Shown here: one piece after another, positions 55,101-64,000 of the stretch | How positions within the stretch are numbered: position 1 is the stretch's first letter | How the letters are laid out: each line of letters opens with the position of its first letter | Assembly: GCA_040954595.2 (NCBI GenBank) | Contig: CM082576.2 | Span: 8,804,001-8,868,000 of the forward strand | Length of the DNA stretch: 64,000 bases | Source of the DNA: Balanoglossus misakiensis | Lineage: Eukaryota > Hemichordata | Direction: 5' to 3' | Notes under the pieces: model-generated | Databases searched by the model: none | Told to the model about the DNA's origin: nothing | What the model saw: only the letters and a program-made list of their open reading frames with translations | Program-made: the position numbers and the translations under genes

Positions 55101-56919
55101 AAATGCATTCCATAAATATACGAACTACATACCTTTTGCACATTTGTCTGACATGGAAGTTGTCAGTTTCATTTGAGCGTCATAACATGTTATCCAGTAG
55201 GACATTTTAATCATGATGATGGAGTTAGTCGAATAAAAGGTCCAAGAATTCAATAAAAGGAGCGCTGGGACAGAGATTACGGCAGGACCACAAGTTATAA
55301 TATTAAAGGCCATTGCTGTCACTTGCTATAATCATCACACTATAAGCGAAAAACCAGAATGCCTGATGCACACATAGTCATTGCAAAATATAATCTACAA
55401 ATTATCTTACTGGGGAAGAAAATAGCTACTACAGCCACTTTATTGAGAAAAGCCAACAGATTCACTGTCACATCTCCAAGGCGACATTACACTCTATCAT
55501 TCATAATTAACATTAATAGGAGCATTATTTAAAATGGCAACACATCAATTCATACAAGTCCTAGCAGATGCATCAGGGATGTAGAGTATCCATAGCGACA
55601 AGCAATAATAAACATATTATTTGTGGTTTATTGAGGAAATGATGTGACTATAAAAAGAACACGCCATTTGGCATTTCCATACTGAAGAGAAAATTGACGA
55701 GGCAGCGGAAGACAGCACATGTCCATGTATTCTGGTCACATACGTTGAGTGGGTACGAAGCAGACACGCATGTCTTTGAGTTGTCATGATCAGAGCTAGC
55801 TGTCTCCGCAATTCAACATGTGAACTGGTCACAAGATAATTTGTCTCAACAAGTGTGCCCATGAATGCCAATGATGTCAACTGTGCAGTGTTATTAGCAC
55901 ATTGTTAATTTATTCATAAATAATTCAAAACAACACTTCTGGAATAAGAGTCTCTATGACTTTCATTTTTGAGAAAGATATCATATTTGTATCATATTGT
56001 TGCGGCTTCTGAGAGATAACAGATCTTTATACACGAAACGTCACAAAGGCCACCTTTAATGTATATCCTGATTGACAGAATAATTATGTAATAATAATAA
56101 TAATTTTAAATAAGTATAGGAATGAATCAAGCTTGAAATTATTTCAGTGGTATAGAGATTGCTCTTCATCAGAGCAAATAGTTATCTCTACATGTACATG
56201 GTTGAGTTCACATCACAGAAACTAATTATTTTTAACATGTCGGGAGGTAGCCACTTACGACAAGCACAACACTGAAGGATGCTTTGTCGTTGACTTTCCT
56301 CCTGTTTTATCAGACAACTCCAACTATTCAGATTTATTCTGCATTAGTTGTATGAGTAGGGAATGTGATTTTTGAAAACTGCACAGGGAGTGTCCACTGG
56401 AGGAGAAGAGATAAGGGATGGAAATCTGCAGTTTGAAATGGCACGTCATTCTCTGCATGGGGTTGATGCAGGATTCACATTCTGGTGATGGATATAATTC
56501 CCAGCCAGTCAATTGGTTAAATGGAACCCTGTATGATTTAAAAGCTCTTGGGAAATCTCTAGATCATCTGCGTTACCTCTCAGTGCACCGAACTTTGAAT
56601 AATACATACTTTATAAAGCTTTTAATGCACTGTGACGTGTTAGTTTGAGATTTTCAAGTTATATATCCAGTTCTCAAAACCACCTTGCATAATCAGTGCA
56701 ATCTCTAAGCCAATGAGTGTGGTGCCGATTTAAAAAAAAATTCTCACAACACCAGAAAATACATGCTAAACAAAGCATTTCTTACAGAATTATATATTTT
56801 ATTGGAATAATATTCCTGGGTGGATAGTTCTGGTGTAAAACTTGGGAAATATAACAGATTTTGATATGTATATCATTACACATGATAAAGATATTGTGAA
56901 AAAAGTACAACCAATGTGG

Positions 56920-57004
<85 letters not shown>

Positions 57005-57342
57005 AAAGATGAAGGTGGTGGTGGTGATGGTGGTGGTGACAACGGAAACATGGTGAAGGTGCAGGTAGTATAAAATACTTATTTTGCAAAAACTGCCCAG
57101 TAACAAACACGATCACTCTGAAGAACTGCAGACATGTCTTAAGTTGCATCTGCCCTCCATCTTAGCATTCAATTATGAAAAGTTACCTCCTTCATGGAAA
57201 CTTGTCTGCATCAGCAGCATAACACACTGGCCACAGGGGTATATGTTTCAAGCATATCAGCTAATCAACCTACCTCATCTGTAATTTGGTCTGATTTCTG
57301 CTGGAGAATCTCCAGCTCGGTGCGCATGTCATCCTCTTCCAT
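19103..57342 (-). CDS. SNAP25: SNAP25 t-SNARE with duplicated internal and terminal exons
   Basis: Synaptosome-associated protein that supplies the Qb and Qc helices of the exocytic SNARE complex at the plasma membrane. Constant coding exons are 57274-57342, 35119-35160, 28284-28401, 26232-26369 and 25683-25827. Between the second and third comes one of two 49-bp exons (31831-31879 or 31467-31515), and after the last comes one of five terminal exons (23521-23586, 22617-22697, 21557-21622, 20558-20623, 19103-19171). Phases agree at every join, giving 187 residues plus a 21-26 residue tail; human SNAP25 has 206. Landmarks are [16 protein letters not shown] (Qb zero-layer Gln), EEGMDQIN, the palmitoylation cluster [41 protein letters not shown] and the Qc zero-layer Gln in [10 protein letters not shown]. 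Exon sizes 69, 42, 49 and 118 bp match the vertebrate gene. The first intron is 22.1 kb. Confidence 0.97.
20558..20623 (-). CDS. SNAP25: SNAP25 alternative terminal exon 8d
   Basis: 21 codons plus TAG after a CATGTTCAG acceptor, phase 0. Starts [10 protein letters not shown], then [11 protein letters not shown]. Layers are S, N, I, A, T, L. The usual ANxRA motif is changed to ATKRT, with a polar threonine at layer +7, making it the most altered core. Confidence 0.9.
   Translation of the reverse strand, partial: SRLNVDRIGIATKRTEQLLKD
21557..21622 (-). CDS. SNAP25: SNAP25 alternative terminal exon 8c
   Basis: 21 codons plus TAA after a TCAACTCAG acceptor, phase 0. Starts [10 protein letters not shown], then [11 protein letters not shown]. 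Layers +3 to +8 are S, N, I, A, A, I. This exon and 8d share flanking sequence on both sides, pointing to a more recent duplication. Confidence 0.93.
   Translation of the reverse strand, partial: SRLNAARIGQANTRATKILQS
22411..22492. repeat. GAT/GGT-rich imperfect microsatellite
   Basis: Imperfect trinucleotide run of GAT, GGT and GAC units between terminal exons 8b and 8c of SNAP25. Non-coding here. Confidence 0.8.
22617..22697 (-). CDS. SNAP25: SNAP25 alternative terminal exon 8b (long basic tail)
   Basis: 26 codons plus TAA after a CTCTATCAG acceptor, phase 0. Starts [10 protein letters not shown], centre ANTRASQIL. Layers +3 to +8 are A, N, I, A, A, I. It extends five residues beyond the other tails with HKDKPKP, a basic, proline-containing end after layer +8. 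Confidence 0.93.
   Translation of the reverse strand, partial: ASSNVLRIEKANTRASQILHKDKPKP
23521..23586 (-). CDS. SNAP25: SNAP25 alternative terminal exon 8a
   Basis: 21 codons plus TAG after an ACCATCAG acceptor, phase 0. Starts [10 protein letters not shown], centre ANTRA, end AKLLKD. Layer residues +3 to +8 are A, N, L, A, A, L, spaced as in human SNAP25. Most proximal of the five copies. Downstream on the minus strand there is an AATAAA (TTTATT at 22865-22870) that could end its transcript. Confidence 0.93.
   Translation of the reverse strand, partial: AESNVQRLTVANTRAAKLLKD
25683..25827 (-). CDS. SNAP25: SNAP25 exon 7, N-terminal half of Qc helix
   Basis: 145 bp encoding [19 protein letters not shown], the highly conserved [13 protein letters not shown], and [13 protein letters not shown], including the Qc zero-layer glutamine and layers up to +2. 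It ends in phase 0 at AAG|GTAGGT, exactly before the residue aligned with human Ala185 (layer +3). It is the common 5' partner of the five terminal exons. Confidence 0.97.
26232..26369 (-). CDS. SNAP25: SNAP25 exon 6, linker
   Basis: 138 bp, 46 codons of the interhelical linker with [20 protein letters not shown] and [10 protein letters not shown]. Acceptor TTTAAACAG, donor GTCAGT. SSQPARV and DDRN match SNAP25 linkers from other animals. Confidence 0.95.
28284..28401 (-). CDS. SNAP25: SNAP25 exon 5 (118 bp), palmitoylation domain
   Basis: Encodes the C-terminal end of the Qb helix ([16 protein letters not shown]) and the cysteine cluster CCGLCVCPC, whose five cysteines are palmitoylated in known SNAP25 to attach the linker to the membrane. 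Its length, 118 bp, equals vertebrate exon 5. Vertebrates have two copies (5a/5b); I found only one here. Confidence 0.96.
30070..30153. mobile_element. 84-bp piggyBac-like MITE, copy 2
   Basis: Preceded by TTAA and starting CCCTTTCACCACCATGG, exactly as long as the copy at 1586-1669 and similar throughout. The right end (CGAAATGG then TTATAA) is decayed. Same orientation as copy 1. Confidence 0.7.
31467..31515 (-). CDS. SNAP25: SNAP25 alternative exon 4B (49 bp)
   Basis: Encodes [16 protein letters not shown] plus one base, closer to the vertebrate [16 protein letters not shown] than copy 4A. Acceptor CTTCATCAG; donor GTGACG is weaker than that of 4A. It lies 315 bp downstream of 4A. Using both copies (98 bp) or neither would break the reading frame, so their use must be mutually exclusive for a functional protein. 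Confidence 0.95.
31831..31879 (-). CDS. SNAP25: SNAP25 alternative exon 4A (49 bp)
   Basis: Encodes [16 protein letters not shown] plus one base of the next codon. Acceptor TTTGTAG, donor GTAAGG. It includes the Qb zero-layer glutamine. First of two duplicated exons in transcription order. It differs from copy 4B at five of sixteen residues, while MLDEQG is identical. Confidence 0.94.
32063..32197. mobile_element. 135-bp MITE with TA target duplication
   Basis: Flanked by TA on both sides. Ends are CTGTAAAACATGAAATTTTC and the near reverse complement GAAAATTTCCCATTTTACAG. The size, TA duplication and lack of coding capacity suggest a non-autonomous Tc1/mariner-superfamily element; no finer assignment is possible from sequence alone. 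Confidence 0.7.
35119..35160 (-). CDS. SNAP25: SNAP25 exon 2 (42 bp)
   Basis: Fourteen codons, [14 protein letters not shown], phase 0 on both sides, with a TTTTTCTGCAG acceptor and a GTTGGT donor. Same size and position as the vertebrate 42-bp exon; part of the Qb SNARE helix. Confidence 0.96.
38033..38055. repeat. GATT microsatellite
   Basis: Five to six tandem GATT units in the SNAP25 first intron. Confidence 0.8.
40840..41680. repeat. Degenerate tandem repeat region
   Basis: Several diverged units of roughly 110-160 bp share phrases such as GCCACACCTATC / GCCATACCTGTC, TCAAATTCAGTG, and CCAGTTGCAAA with GAGCCAGTAATCT (the last pair at about 41430-41585). Boundaries and unit length are approximate. 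Confidence 0.5.
41969..42013. repeat. 27-bp tandem duplication
   Basis: GATTCCCACGGAGTGATG occurs at 41969-41986 and again at 41996-42013. Confidence 0.85.
43349..43430. repeat. 41-bp tandem duplication
   Basis: GATAAACATCTGCATTA starts at 43349 and again at 43390, with similar sequence following each copy. Confidence 0.8.
44050..44139 (-). CDS. SNAP25: Candidate alternative first exon of SNAP25
   Basis: Thirty codons from ATG (44139) to a GAG|GTAATA donor. It ends in phase 0, the same as canonical exon 1, so it can splice straight to the exon at 35160. The peptide starts [17 protein letters not shown] and ends GPGDIKILE: acidic, proline-containing and unlike the canonical N-terminus. It sits inside the 22-kb first intron, about 9 kb upstream of exon 2. 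A TA-rich run lies 30-50 bp upstream of the ATG on the minus strand, and the DNA at 44400-45250 is richer in GC than its surroundings, which would suit an internal promoter. No homologue is known to me, so it may also be a separate gene start or chance. Confidence 0.42.
46544..47639. mobile_element. Non-autonomous hAT-like transposon, 1,080 bp
   Basis: The element runs 46552-47631 and is bracketed by a perfect 8-bp direct duplication GTAGCAGC (46544-46551 and 47632-47639). Its ends are inverted repeats CAGGGATCGCG and CGCAATCCCTG. An 8-bp duplication with CAGGG ends is the hAT superfamily signature. No transposase frame is visible. Inside are an unusually CpG-rich tract (about 46890-47005, with GGTCGCGCGCGATCGCGG) and a TTG microsatellite (47324-47349), so the base composition differs sharply from the AT-rich host intron. 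Confidence 0.85.
47324..47349. repeat. TTG microsatellite inside the hAT-like element
   Basis: Short run of GTT/TTG units within the transposon at 46552-47631. Confidence 0.8.
53004..53274. repeat. Two diverged direct copies of a ~90-bp segment
   Basis: 53004-53093 and 53191-53274 share TTCATTGAAAAATATTGCC, TTGACATTTACAG, ACATAAACA and CTCAGTGACACT-like stretches. Copy two lacks a few bases, so any reading frame differs between them; not coding. Confidence 0.75.
54471..54647 (+). mobile_element. tRNA-derived SINE
   Basis: Contains an RNA polymerase III A box TGGCCTAGTGG (54476-54486) and B box GGTTCAAATCC (54520-54530) with tRNA-like spacing, followed by a non-tRNA body. The arrangement is that of tRNA-derived SINEs common in invertebrate deuterostomes. 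Not a functional tRNA gene: it continues into SINE body sequence. Confidence 0.8.
54648..54927. repeat. Long imperfect foldback joined to the SINE
   Basis: Left arm from 54648 (ACACTTTTTGTGTTTGCTAT) and right arm ending at 54927 are near-perfect reverse complements around a short centre at about 54795. The left arm has about 18 extra bases (including TGTTCCTGTGGCAAGCTTG) that are missing from the right arm. The transcript could fold into a hairpin of about 130 bp. Confidence 0.85.
54933..54972. repeat. 12-bp perfect inverted repeat
   Basis: TTTCGTAATATA at 54933-54944 and TATATTACGAAA at 54961-54972, with a 16-base loop, directly after the larger foldback. Confidence 0.85.
56921..57004. repeat. 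GAT microsatellite, about 28 units
   Basis: Uninterrupted GAT triplets followed by shorter GGT units. It creates spurious poly-Ser, poly-His and poly-Ile open frames on the minus strand. It lies 270 bp from SNAP25 coding exon 1. Confidence 0.95.
57274..57342 (-). CDS. SNAP25: SNAP25 coding exon 1 (canonical start)
   Basis: 23 codons from ATG to a GAG|GTAGGT donor, phase 0. The peptide begins [19 protein letters not shown], matching the N-terminal turns of the Qb helix in SNAP25/SNAP23. The 5' UTR continues to a plausible acceptor (TTCGCAG at about 57449-57455), so a non-coding first exon is expected further upstream, as in vertebrates. Confidence 0.95.
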
Positions 57343-57448
57343 GGCTGTCTGTAGCCAAGTGGTTGGCTAGAACGTTGACAATGCGAGGAGATATGCCTTG
57401 ACTTCAGGAGGAGAAAAGTCCTATCAGCAGGGGTCAGGGCTGATGAAC
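57343..57448 (-). other. SNAP25: SNAP25 5' UTR portion of exon
   Basis: From the ATG back to a candidate CAG acceptor at 57449. No upstream ATG in a strong context was noticed. The promoter and non-coding first exon are not identified and may be beyond 64000. Confidence 0.5.
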
Positions 57449-59482
57449 CTGCGAATGAACGCAAAATGTGCTGTTAATTATCATGCTGAACGGGTATATT
57501 CCTGTTTAAAGAGAATTCAGTAATCTGTATGATCTTCAGGTGCACAAAGGAAGAGGGAGACCAAAATGAGGACATTTTGTGTGCATATTTATGATCTCAG
57601 AAATACTGTATGCAGGGGAAAGAAACCTTCTCTGAATATAGGATGAGTTGAGTTCATTATGTTAGTAGCCTTGAGGTTGTACGTTTCTTTTCCACACTTC
57701 CTGTTAAACCATTTGGAATATGCATACAGGAAAGTGGAAGTGGATGATTTCTGAAAACATTGACCTGTCGTCAATAGCATTTACACACCCAAATGCAAGA
57801 GCTAGTCACTTTATGAAATATTCAATATGTGACACTTTAATAGGTTCCTCCTAAAGGAAACAAACAGCCAAAGAGCTTTAACAGAAATTGTACCGACTGT
57901 TGACACAACCATATTTTACCTGTTGTTATGGTTATCATGTGACTAGGTCAATCATTGTTCAGCACCAAATTTCATATTTTCTTTTTTTTTCAGTGTTTAA
58001 GTTGCCACCATGCACATTCTCACTTGTAATTAAACAGTAGCTCCTAAATTTCAAATGTGGTGACAATCATGTTGAGCTACTAGTATTCAGAAACCATCAC
58101 ATAGGGTATACTACTTAATAGGGGGAAGGATAATTTTTTTAATATTTATACAAGCTGGGTTAAATGGGAACACTGACAGACAGCTGTTGACTGAAAGCTA
58201 ACAATATGGTGTTTATTCAGAGTATGTAATATGATGATAATAAAAAACCTACAACTGTGTATTTTAAATACAGGTTGCCTGGGTTGAAATCCTAGTTGCA
58301 AGCTTCTTTCATAAAGTGTGTATACCAATAAAGAAAAGGTTTTGTTCTCTTTTTCAAACTACTTATGAAATTTCACTTGACATCACATCTCGGAGGGGCG
58401 ACAATTTTCCTGTTTCACGGGTTATAGATTCTAAATTCTCTGGAAAATACTGCATCCGCTGTTCAATTTAACCTCTGTATTTTGAGTCTTCAAGTGCAAG
58501 ATGAACTGACAGCATACTGTCTCTGTTCTAATGCACAAAACTTAATTCTTTTATTATGGAAATCAACAACCTGTGTCACACATGAGAAGGAGCACAATTT
58601 CAGGTGTTCATTTCTACAAAGTGTGCCTCACCGTCACGTATGTGTGAGATATTTTAAACAGGATAATTGCCACGCATACGGAATTGATGTATGTGATGGC
58701 ATCGCCAACTGCATCTGTTCTCAGGTAATTGCCTTTTGGATTTGGTGTGTCTCGCATCATGCACCTAATGTCGGTGCTGAAGTAATGGACTGACCTTTAA
58801 TGGGACACAGTCTGGCTCCAAGACAGATTATTTACTCTGAGTCGTCACACAAAGTGTGCAATAACTCATGAAATCAGAATTTTGTTTCTCCTCTAATTCT
58901 CTGTCATGGGACATTTACACATAAAAATACACTGAAATACTCTTGTCCCCATATGTGAATAAAACTGGCAGAGACCATTAAGTTCAATGAAATACTCTTG
59001 AAAACTGCAACGTTAGGCTTGATATCCTCCATTAATACAAGACTGGGAGACGTGCCTCAAACTCCACGACATCACCATGGGATTTCAGATGCCATCACGA
59101 CTTTCACACATGATTCGATGGTTGCAAATAGAATCACTAGGCAATAGCTGTGCACTCAAGTCAATATAATAAAGTCATTACGAAAATCAATAAATATCTG
59201 TCCACTGCCTTAGTGGGCAATCAATGTAAATGTGAAGATTTGTCCCTTTTAATTGAAAGAAAACTTAAAATTGATCTGTTTCCCATTTTATCTCGTGGCT
59301 GGTAAAATCATGAAAGATGATTGCTCCTTATCCTCTATCTCCACTTAAATTTAGATATGCACAGCAAGAAGCCATGAAATGAAAGACATAAAAGCAGAAT
59401 AGAGGCACATTTTGAACTTGAATTTCATAGCCATTGAATGAAGTGTGACCGATTTTTTATTGATGCAGAATACATCATGATA

Positions 59483-59661
59483 CAGTCAAACCTGTCTATA
59501 GTGGCCAGTCAAGGGACTTTACCAAACTGGCCTTTATAGACAGGTGGTCTTTATAGACAGGTTAATTTATACACGTGTAAATTGCACAGGGACTGTAACT
59601 AAGTGGTCACTATATAGAGGTGGTCACTATATAGAGGTGGTCACTAACACAGGTTTGACTG
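59483..59661 (+). mobile_element. 179-bp pogo/Tigger-like MITE, copy 1
   Basis: Ends CAGTCAAACCTGT and ACAGGTTTGACTG, flanked by TA on both sides. TA duplication and CAGT ends fit the pogo/Tigger branch of Tc1/mariner. Internal text repeats GTGGTCACTATATAGAG. By eye identical to the two other copies. Confidence 0.85.
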
Positions 59662-61922
59662 TATACACATGTAGTTACAAAATGGAGAAGATTACAGTCT
59701 ACAAGGTACACACAGCTACAGTGAGTCTCATCCAAGATGCAACAGCATGGGGGCTCAGTGTACAACATCTATTTAACCCACTATTTTAATAAGGGGCATT
59801 TATGTCGCATTAATTCCACATCCATTCTCAAAACAGTGGGGTAAGGTAATTTGGAATCATTGCACTATTATACTAATTACCAAAATAGCAATCTTTCTTT
59901 TCCATGTCTGAAATTACGCATGTACCTTGATATATCAGATAACTCCCACAATCCTCCAGAACATGAAGATGAAACTCTTTCCTGCAGCACAATTTGCTGT
60001 TCTAATCGCATAATGCTGTTCTGTTCGCATCAGGGCACAGACTGATATTTTCCAGCCAAAGTTAGCAAAACTAGTCCAATTTCACAGAAACGCCAAGCAC
60101 TGTTTGCTCATCAATATCGAACATTCCACTCTCAATTTCTAACAGCAATCAATTCTGATTTCAATAAGTGCGCAGCTGTCTAAATGAATCAGAAACACTG
60201 ATGCGTGTCAGACAACCTGCCCATACTCTGATATTCAATGCAAAGTACACGGCTAAATTAATTTGAAAATTATCCGCTGCTACTCACGGCAAAATGAATA
60301 ATTTTCACGGAACAGATTAAATTCCGCAGAAGGGTAAGTGAATCAGAAGGGTTTACAGTAAATATTATTTAGGAAGTGCCCATGATTAAAATTTGATTTG
60401 AGGCAATTACAAAACAAATACGTAATACAGATAGTCTTAATAAATACTTATTGTGTGGAAGGCTACAACTGCTTCACTTCTGCTACAGATGCAGGGCTCT
60501 CACTAACTTTTGGGTCAGGTGGCTAATGACTAATATCAGCCAGCTGGATGTGCCACTAAAAGTATTGACAAACATATTAGTACTAATACCTTCAAACAGC
60601 AATGCACAGTTTGCAAACTGTAACAAATGCTAATGGTAGCCCTGCTGATGATACAATAAATTCAAGAATGATAGAAATCTGACTTTGTTTCTAAATGTCT
60701 TAGAACTGAGCACTAGACTAGCAATGATCTGATTGAAGCCTTACAGTAGGCTAGCTACACCATTAAAACTAGACAGACCAGTGAGGTAATCTTGCCTACT
60801 TTGACAGCTATGATTAGACATTTGTAACCTGTCAAGATGATGATGCCCCCTGAACTCTGTGCAGGAGCAATGACTGGCCTTGGGACCTGTACATGTCAGT
60901 TACGATATGAACAGAGTGCTTGAGAGCTGCTGGGTCACAAGCAGCTAACTGATACCAAATGGTTACAAATGAAAAGTGTATGCCTTCACAAGGTATCTGC
61001 ATTTTCATCCAATCACTCTACCACATAAAATGTAACCAGATATTCTTCTGATAGAATACAAATAGTTACCCTATCAAACCTTCTGACGCTCTTCAGGCTG
61101 CCCCTCTTTTTGAATGGAAATAAACAACAGTTTTATCAACATAGTGTTAAACATAGTGTTATCAACATGAAATATGAGTGTAGGATCATAGCCATCATTC
61201 ATCTGATTATTACCGTAACCATATCTGACCATAGAGGGCAACTATCACTGAATAAATATAAGTCTGCAGCTGGCACAATTTAATAATAGAGCCACAGATT
61301 TATTCTGTTGATCTTTTATAAACAAATGTCACAATCATTCATATTTGCACATGCCATCCTATGAACTAAATAATTTAATATATCCACCTGTTTATACCCA
61401 CTTTCAAAAATCAAAAGTGGATTGATCCACCTCTGGCAAACTGTACATGTGTGATGTATTACTATTCAACTCTTTGCTTGAAGATGGGATCTCAGGCTAC
61501 ATCTCATTTTCATATTTTATCCTGAAACATAACAGTTGATTGTACTTGTAGGACAGACTATGGTGATACATGTAGGAAGGTCTGAAGACACAATTTACAG
61601 GAACATACACAATGTGGGGGACTTTAAATTATAATATTTATAAACAGAAAAAATATGAGTTACCGGTACATAATTATTTGACAGTCTCCAACTATATGAA
61701 ATGCCAGACAGTGTCACATTGAAAACTTTTCTGAAGGAGTAAATGTAAAAGCCAAATTTTCATTTAATATTTGATCACATTGCCATATCCAATTAAATAA
61801 AGTAAATCTAACCCAGATTTCTGTGATAAACCAAATTGGCAGCAACATTTTTACCGAGTGGCCATTTATCACTTATGCTGTATTCAAACATACATCAATT
61901 AAATTTCAAGACAAGCGACCTA

Positions 61923-62101
61923 CAGTCAAACCTGTGTTAGTGACCACCTCTATATAGTGACCACCTCTATATAGTGACCACTTAGTTACAGTCCCTGTGC
62001 AATTTACACGTGTATAAATTAACCTGTCTATAAAGACCACCTGTCTATAAAGGCCAGTTTGGTAAAGTCCCTTGACTGGCCACTATAGACAGGTTTGACT
62101 G
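61923..62101 (-). mobile_element. 179-bp pogo/Tigger-like MITE, copy 2 (inverted)
   Basis: Reverse complement of copy 1, same length, TA on both sides. Confidence 0.85.
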
Positions 62102-62140
62102 TACAAGGAAATCGCTTTTCGAAACACAACCTGATAGGTA

Positions 62141-62319
62141 CAGTCAAACCTGTCTATAGTGGCCAGTCAAGGGACTTTACCAAACTGGCCTTTATAGACA
62201 GGTGGTCTTTATAGACAGGTTAATTTATACACGTGTAAATTGCACAGGGACTGTAACTAAGTGGTCACTATATAGAGGTGGTCACTATATAGAGGTGGTC
62301 ACTAACACAGGTTTGACTG
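62141..62319 (+). mobile_element. 179-bp pogo/Tigger-like MITE, copy 3
   Basis: Same orientation as copy 1 and 39 bp from inverted copy 2, with which it forms a 397-bp palindromic pair. TA on both sides. Confidence 0.85.
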
Positions 62320-64000
62320 TATAATTAATCAAACCAGTTTTTCTAGTGTCTTCGATCAATTCATTATTCTGAATGCATCTGCAAAGATGAAAACAGATTG
62401 GTATATAATTCTGCTCACGATATGATTTATATGTTTACTAGAAAAACGTAAAGTCTGCAATGCTTTACAGTAACAGTTGGATAAGACTATACACAATGTG
62501 CCCAGGAAAAAAAGCGACTATCACTATGCTGTTCAATAATTCCATTCCGTATATGTAAATTCCACACACACAGGTGACTATATTATACACTCTTGTCACC
62601 ACACTTTGCCTTGTAATCCACTCCTACAGACACACTCTGTCAACAGTGTCAATTTCCTGTGGCCACTGCAATAATAATGTTAGTAATAACTGAAATGGCA
62701 CGTCAAGAAAGGGGCCATAGGACAGAGGGAGTTTTAATTAATACAGAGCTAGCTGCCGTCACTCTTGTATATTTCGAATACATTCACAGGCAAGATTTAA
62801 ATCTTCAGGGCTTCTCTTTTCTTAAAGTAACCTACAAACATAAAGGGCCAATGCATTAAGAATTTCAGTAATCTGAAAAAGAAATTAGCGAATGGAGTCT
62901 TTGAGGACTATACAGCCACTGATTACTCACTTTTTGCTCCATTTGCTCAGGAACTGCTCATATATTGGATTCATGGTCAATTACTACATTTTAAAGGCAT
63001 TGGGTAAACAAAATCTGGCACAAAAATTCTAGCACTACTTTTATATATTTCTGAGGCAAACATAATTAGTAAACCCATGCTTTGGTCATGGTAATGGTAG
63101 TCATTATAAAAGTCAATTTTCATCAGTTTATGCAAGAAATTATTCTCTAGACACTATACACTGCACCGGCAGCATGTATGATTTAGCAAGTAATAGCATT
63201 ACCATGATGATTAGTGCCAAATGAAAAGTGAAACCCTGTCTTGCAATAACTCAACTAAATATCAACTAATTTCCATTTTCTTGCAATATAGTTACATATT
63301 ATAATAATAGTAACTATGACCCAACAATCATAAAATCACTATTTTTTGCATCAAACCACTGAACACATGTGACATCCATAGAATATAAATGTAGGGGCTG
63401 ATACATCCCCAACATCATACATGTAATGATTAAATTTATCGCATTGGCTCACTGTTTCACTGAAATGATTAGTCATAACATTGTAATGCACCACTAAAGT
63501 TTTAAACCATTATTTCTTTCGTGATGGCATCTGATTAGGGAGTTCTGTATTGATCTCTTGATCAAAAAGTGAACATCCCTTTGTAAACACAAATCACAAA
63601 GCTCAGTAATGGCACGTATCTCTTGAAATAACTCACTGGCAAGTATATTTAGATGACAGCGAGAATCTGACAATGTTTCTTTGCTATTTCCTGTATGTGA
63701 TATTGATCACAAACAGATCACAATGCAATAAATTATAGTAATGTCAACTGTGCTTGTTTTTTTGTCTCATTATAATTTTTGAACATTTAAATTGTTACTG
63801 AAAATTTCTTCTTTATCACAATCTAATGTTTAATATTTCCCAAAATATTACAAAAATGATGAACTCACTGTATCAAAATGAACGTTTTGGAAACACTATC
63901 CCTCAGACGTATTGTGAATATTAATTATAGCAGTGCCATTATGTGGGAAAAAATCAATGTTCGGTTAGACAGAGAAATATGTGAAATTTAGGCTATTTCA

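Larger units (their letters stand above)
35161..57273. other. SNAP25: 22-kb first coding intron of SNAP25
   Basis: Contains the candidate alternative first exon (44050-44139), a degenerate tandem region (about 40840-41680), an hAT-like element (46552-47631), duplicated segments near 53 kb, a SINE with foldback (54471-54927) and a GAT microsatellite (56921-57004). No other gene was recognised; the longer open frames (for example 51056-51466 minus and 40043-40420 minus) lack family resemblance. Confidence 0.6.
57449..64000. other. SNAP25: Right flank: SNAP25 5' region or first non-coding intron
   Basis: AT-rich sequence upstream of the coding start. It contains three identical 179-bp MITEs and no recognisable coding exon on either strand. 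The SNAP25 promoter is not identified. Confidence 0.5.

Noticed and set aside
56782-57149. Long minus-strand open frames rich in Ser, His or Ile
   Set aside because: Produced entirely by the GAT microsatellite at 56921-57004.

Overview
This is intron-rich animal nuclear DNA. Four conserved metazoan protein genes are split into short exons with GT-AG junctions, and the introns and spacers are AT-rich with many small DNA-transposon (MITE-like) copies. I see no bacterial, viral or organellar content. Gene structure and repeat style suggest an invertebrate, perhaps a non-vertebrate deuterostome such as a hemichordate, lancelet or echinoderm, but the sequence does not prove that.

Layout. 1-5206 (-): LRRC57, three coding exons, with the C-terminal exon beyond the left edge. 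5520-7918 (+): complete five-exon NTPCR, head-to-head with LRRC57 across 313 bp. 10503-14535 (-): complete twelve-exon PPP5C, 499 codons. 14605-17048 (+): a weakly supported five-exon small gene that would share PPP5C's promoter. 19103-57342 (-): SNAP25, which fills the rest of the window with its introns and upstream DNA. Repeats include a 1,080-bp hAT-like element with an 8-bp target duplication, three identical 179-bp TA-flanked MITEs, a pair of 84-bp TTAA-type MITEs, a tRNA-derived SINE fused to a long foldback, and microsatellites.

The main discovery candidate is the structure of SNAP25. After a single constant exon 7 there are five tandem alternative C-terminal exons within 4.5 kb. All are phase 0 and each ends in its own stop. 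Each encodes exactly SNARE layers +3 to +8 of the Qc helix, with the layer spacing and two arginines kept while surface residues and tails differ. Upstream, the 49-bp exon carrying the Qb zero-layer glutamine is duplicated (2 copies). Both copies have the same phase and a length not divisible by 3, so only one can be used per transcript. This is not the exon that vertebrates duplicated (the next one, 118 bp, single here). A possible alternative first exon lies inside the 22-kb first intron. Together these would allow 10 proteins, or 20 with the alternative start, from one t-SNARE gene.

The genes do not form a pathway. LRRC57 is a probably N-myristoylated leucine-rich repeat protein, NTPCR a nucleoside triphosphatase, PPP5C a TPR-containing serine/threonine phosphatase, and SNAP25 a synaptic t-SNARE.
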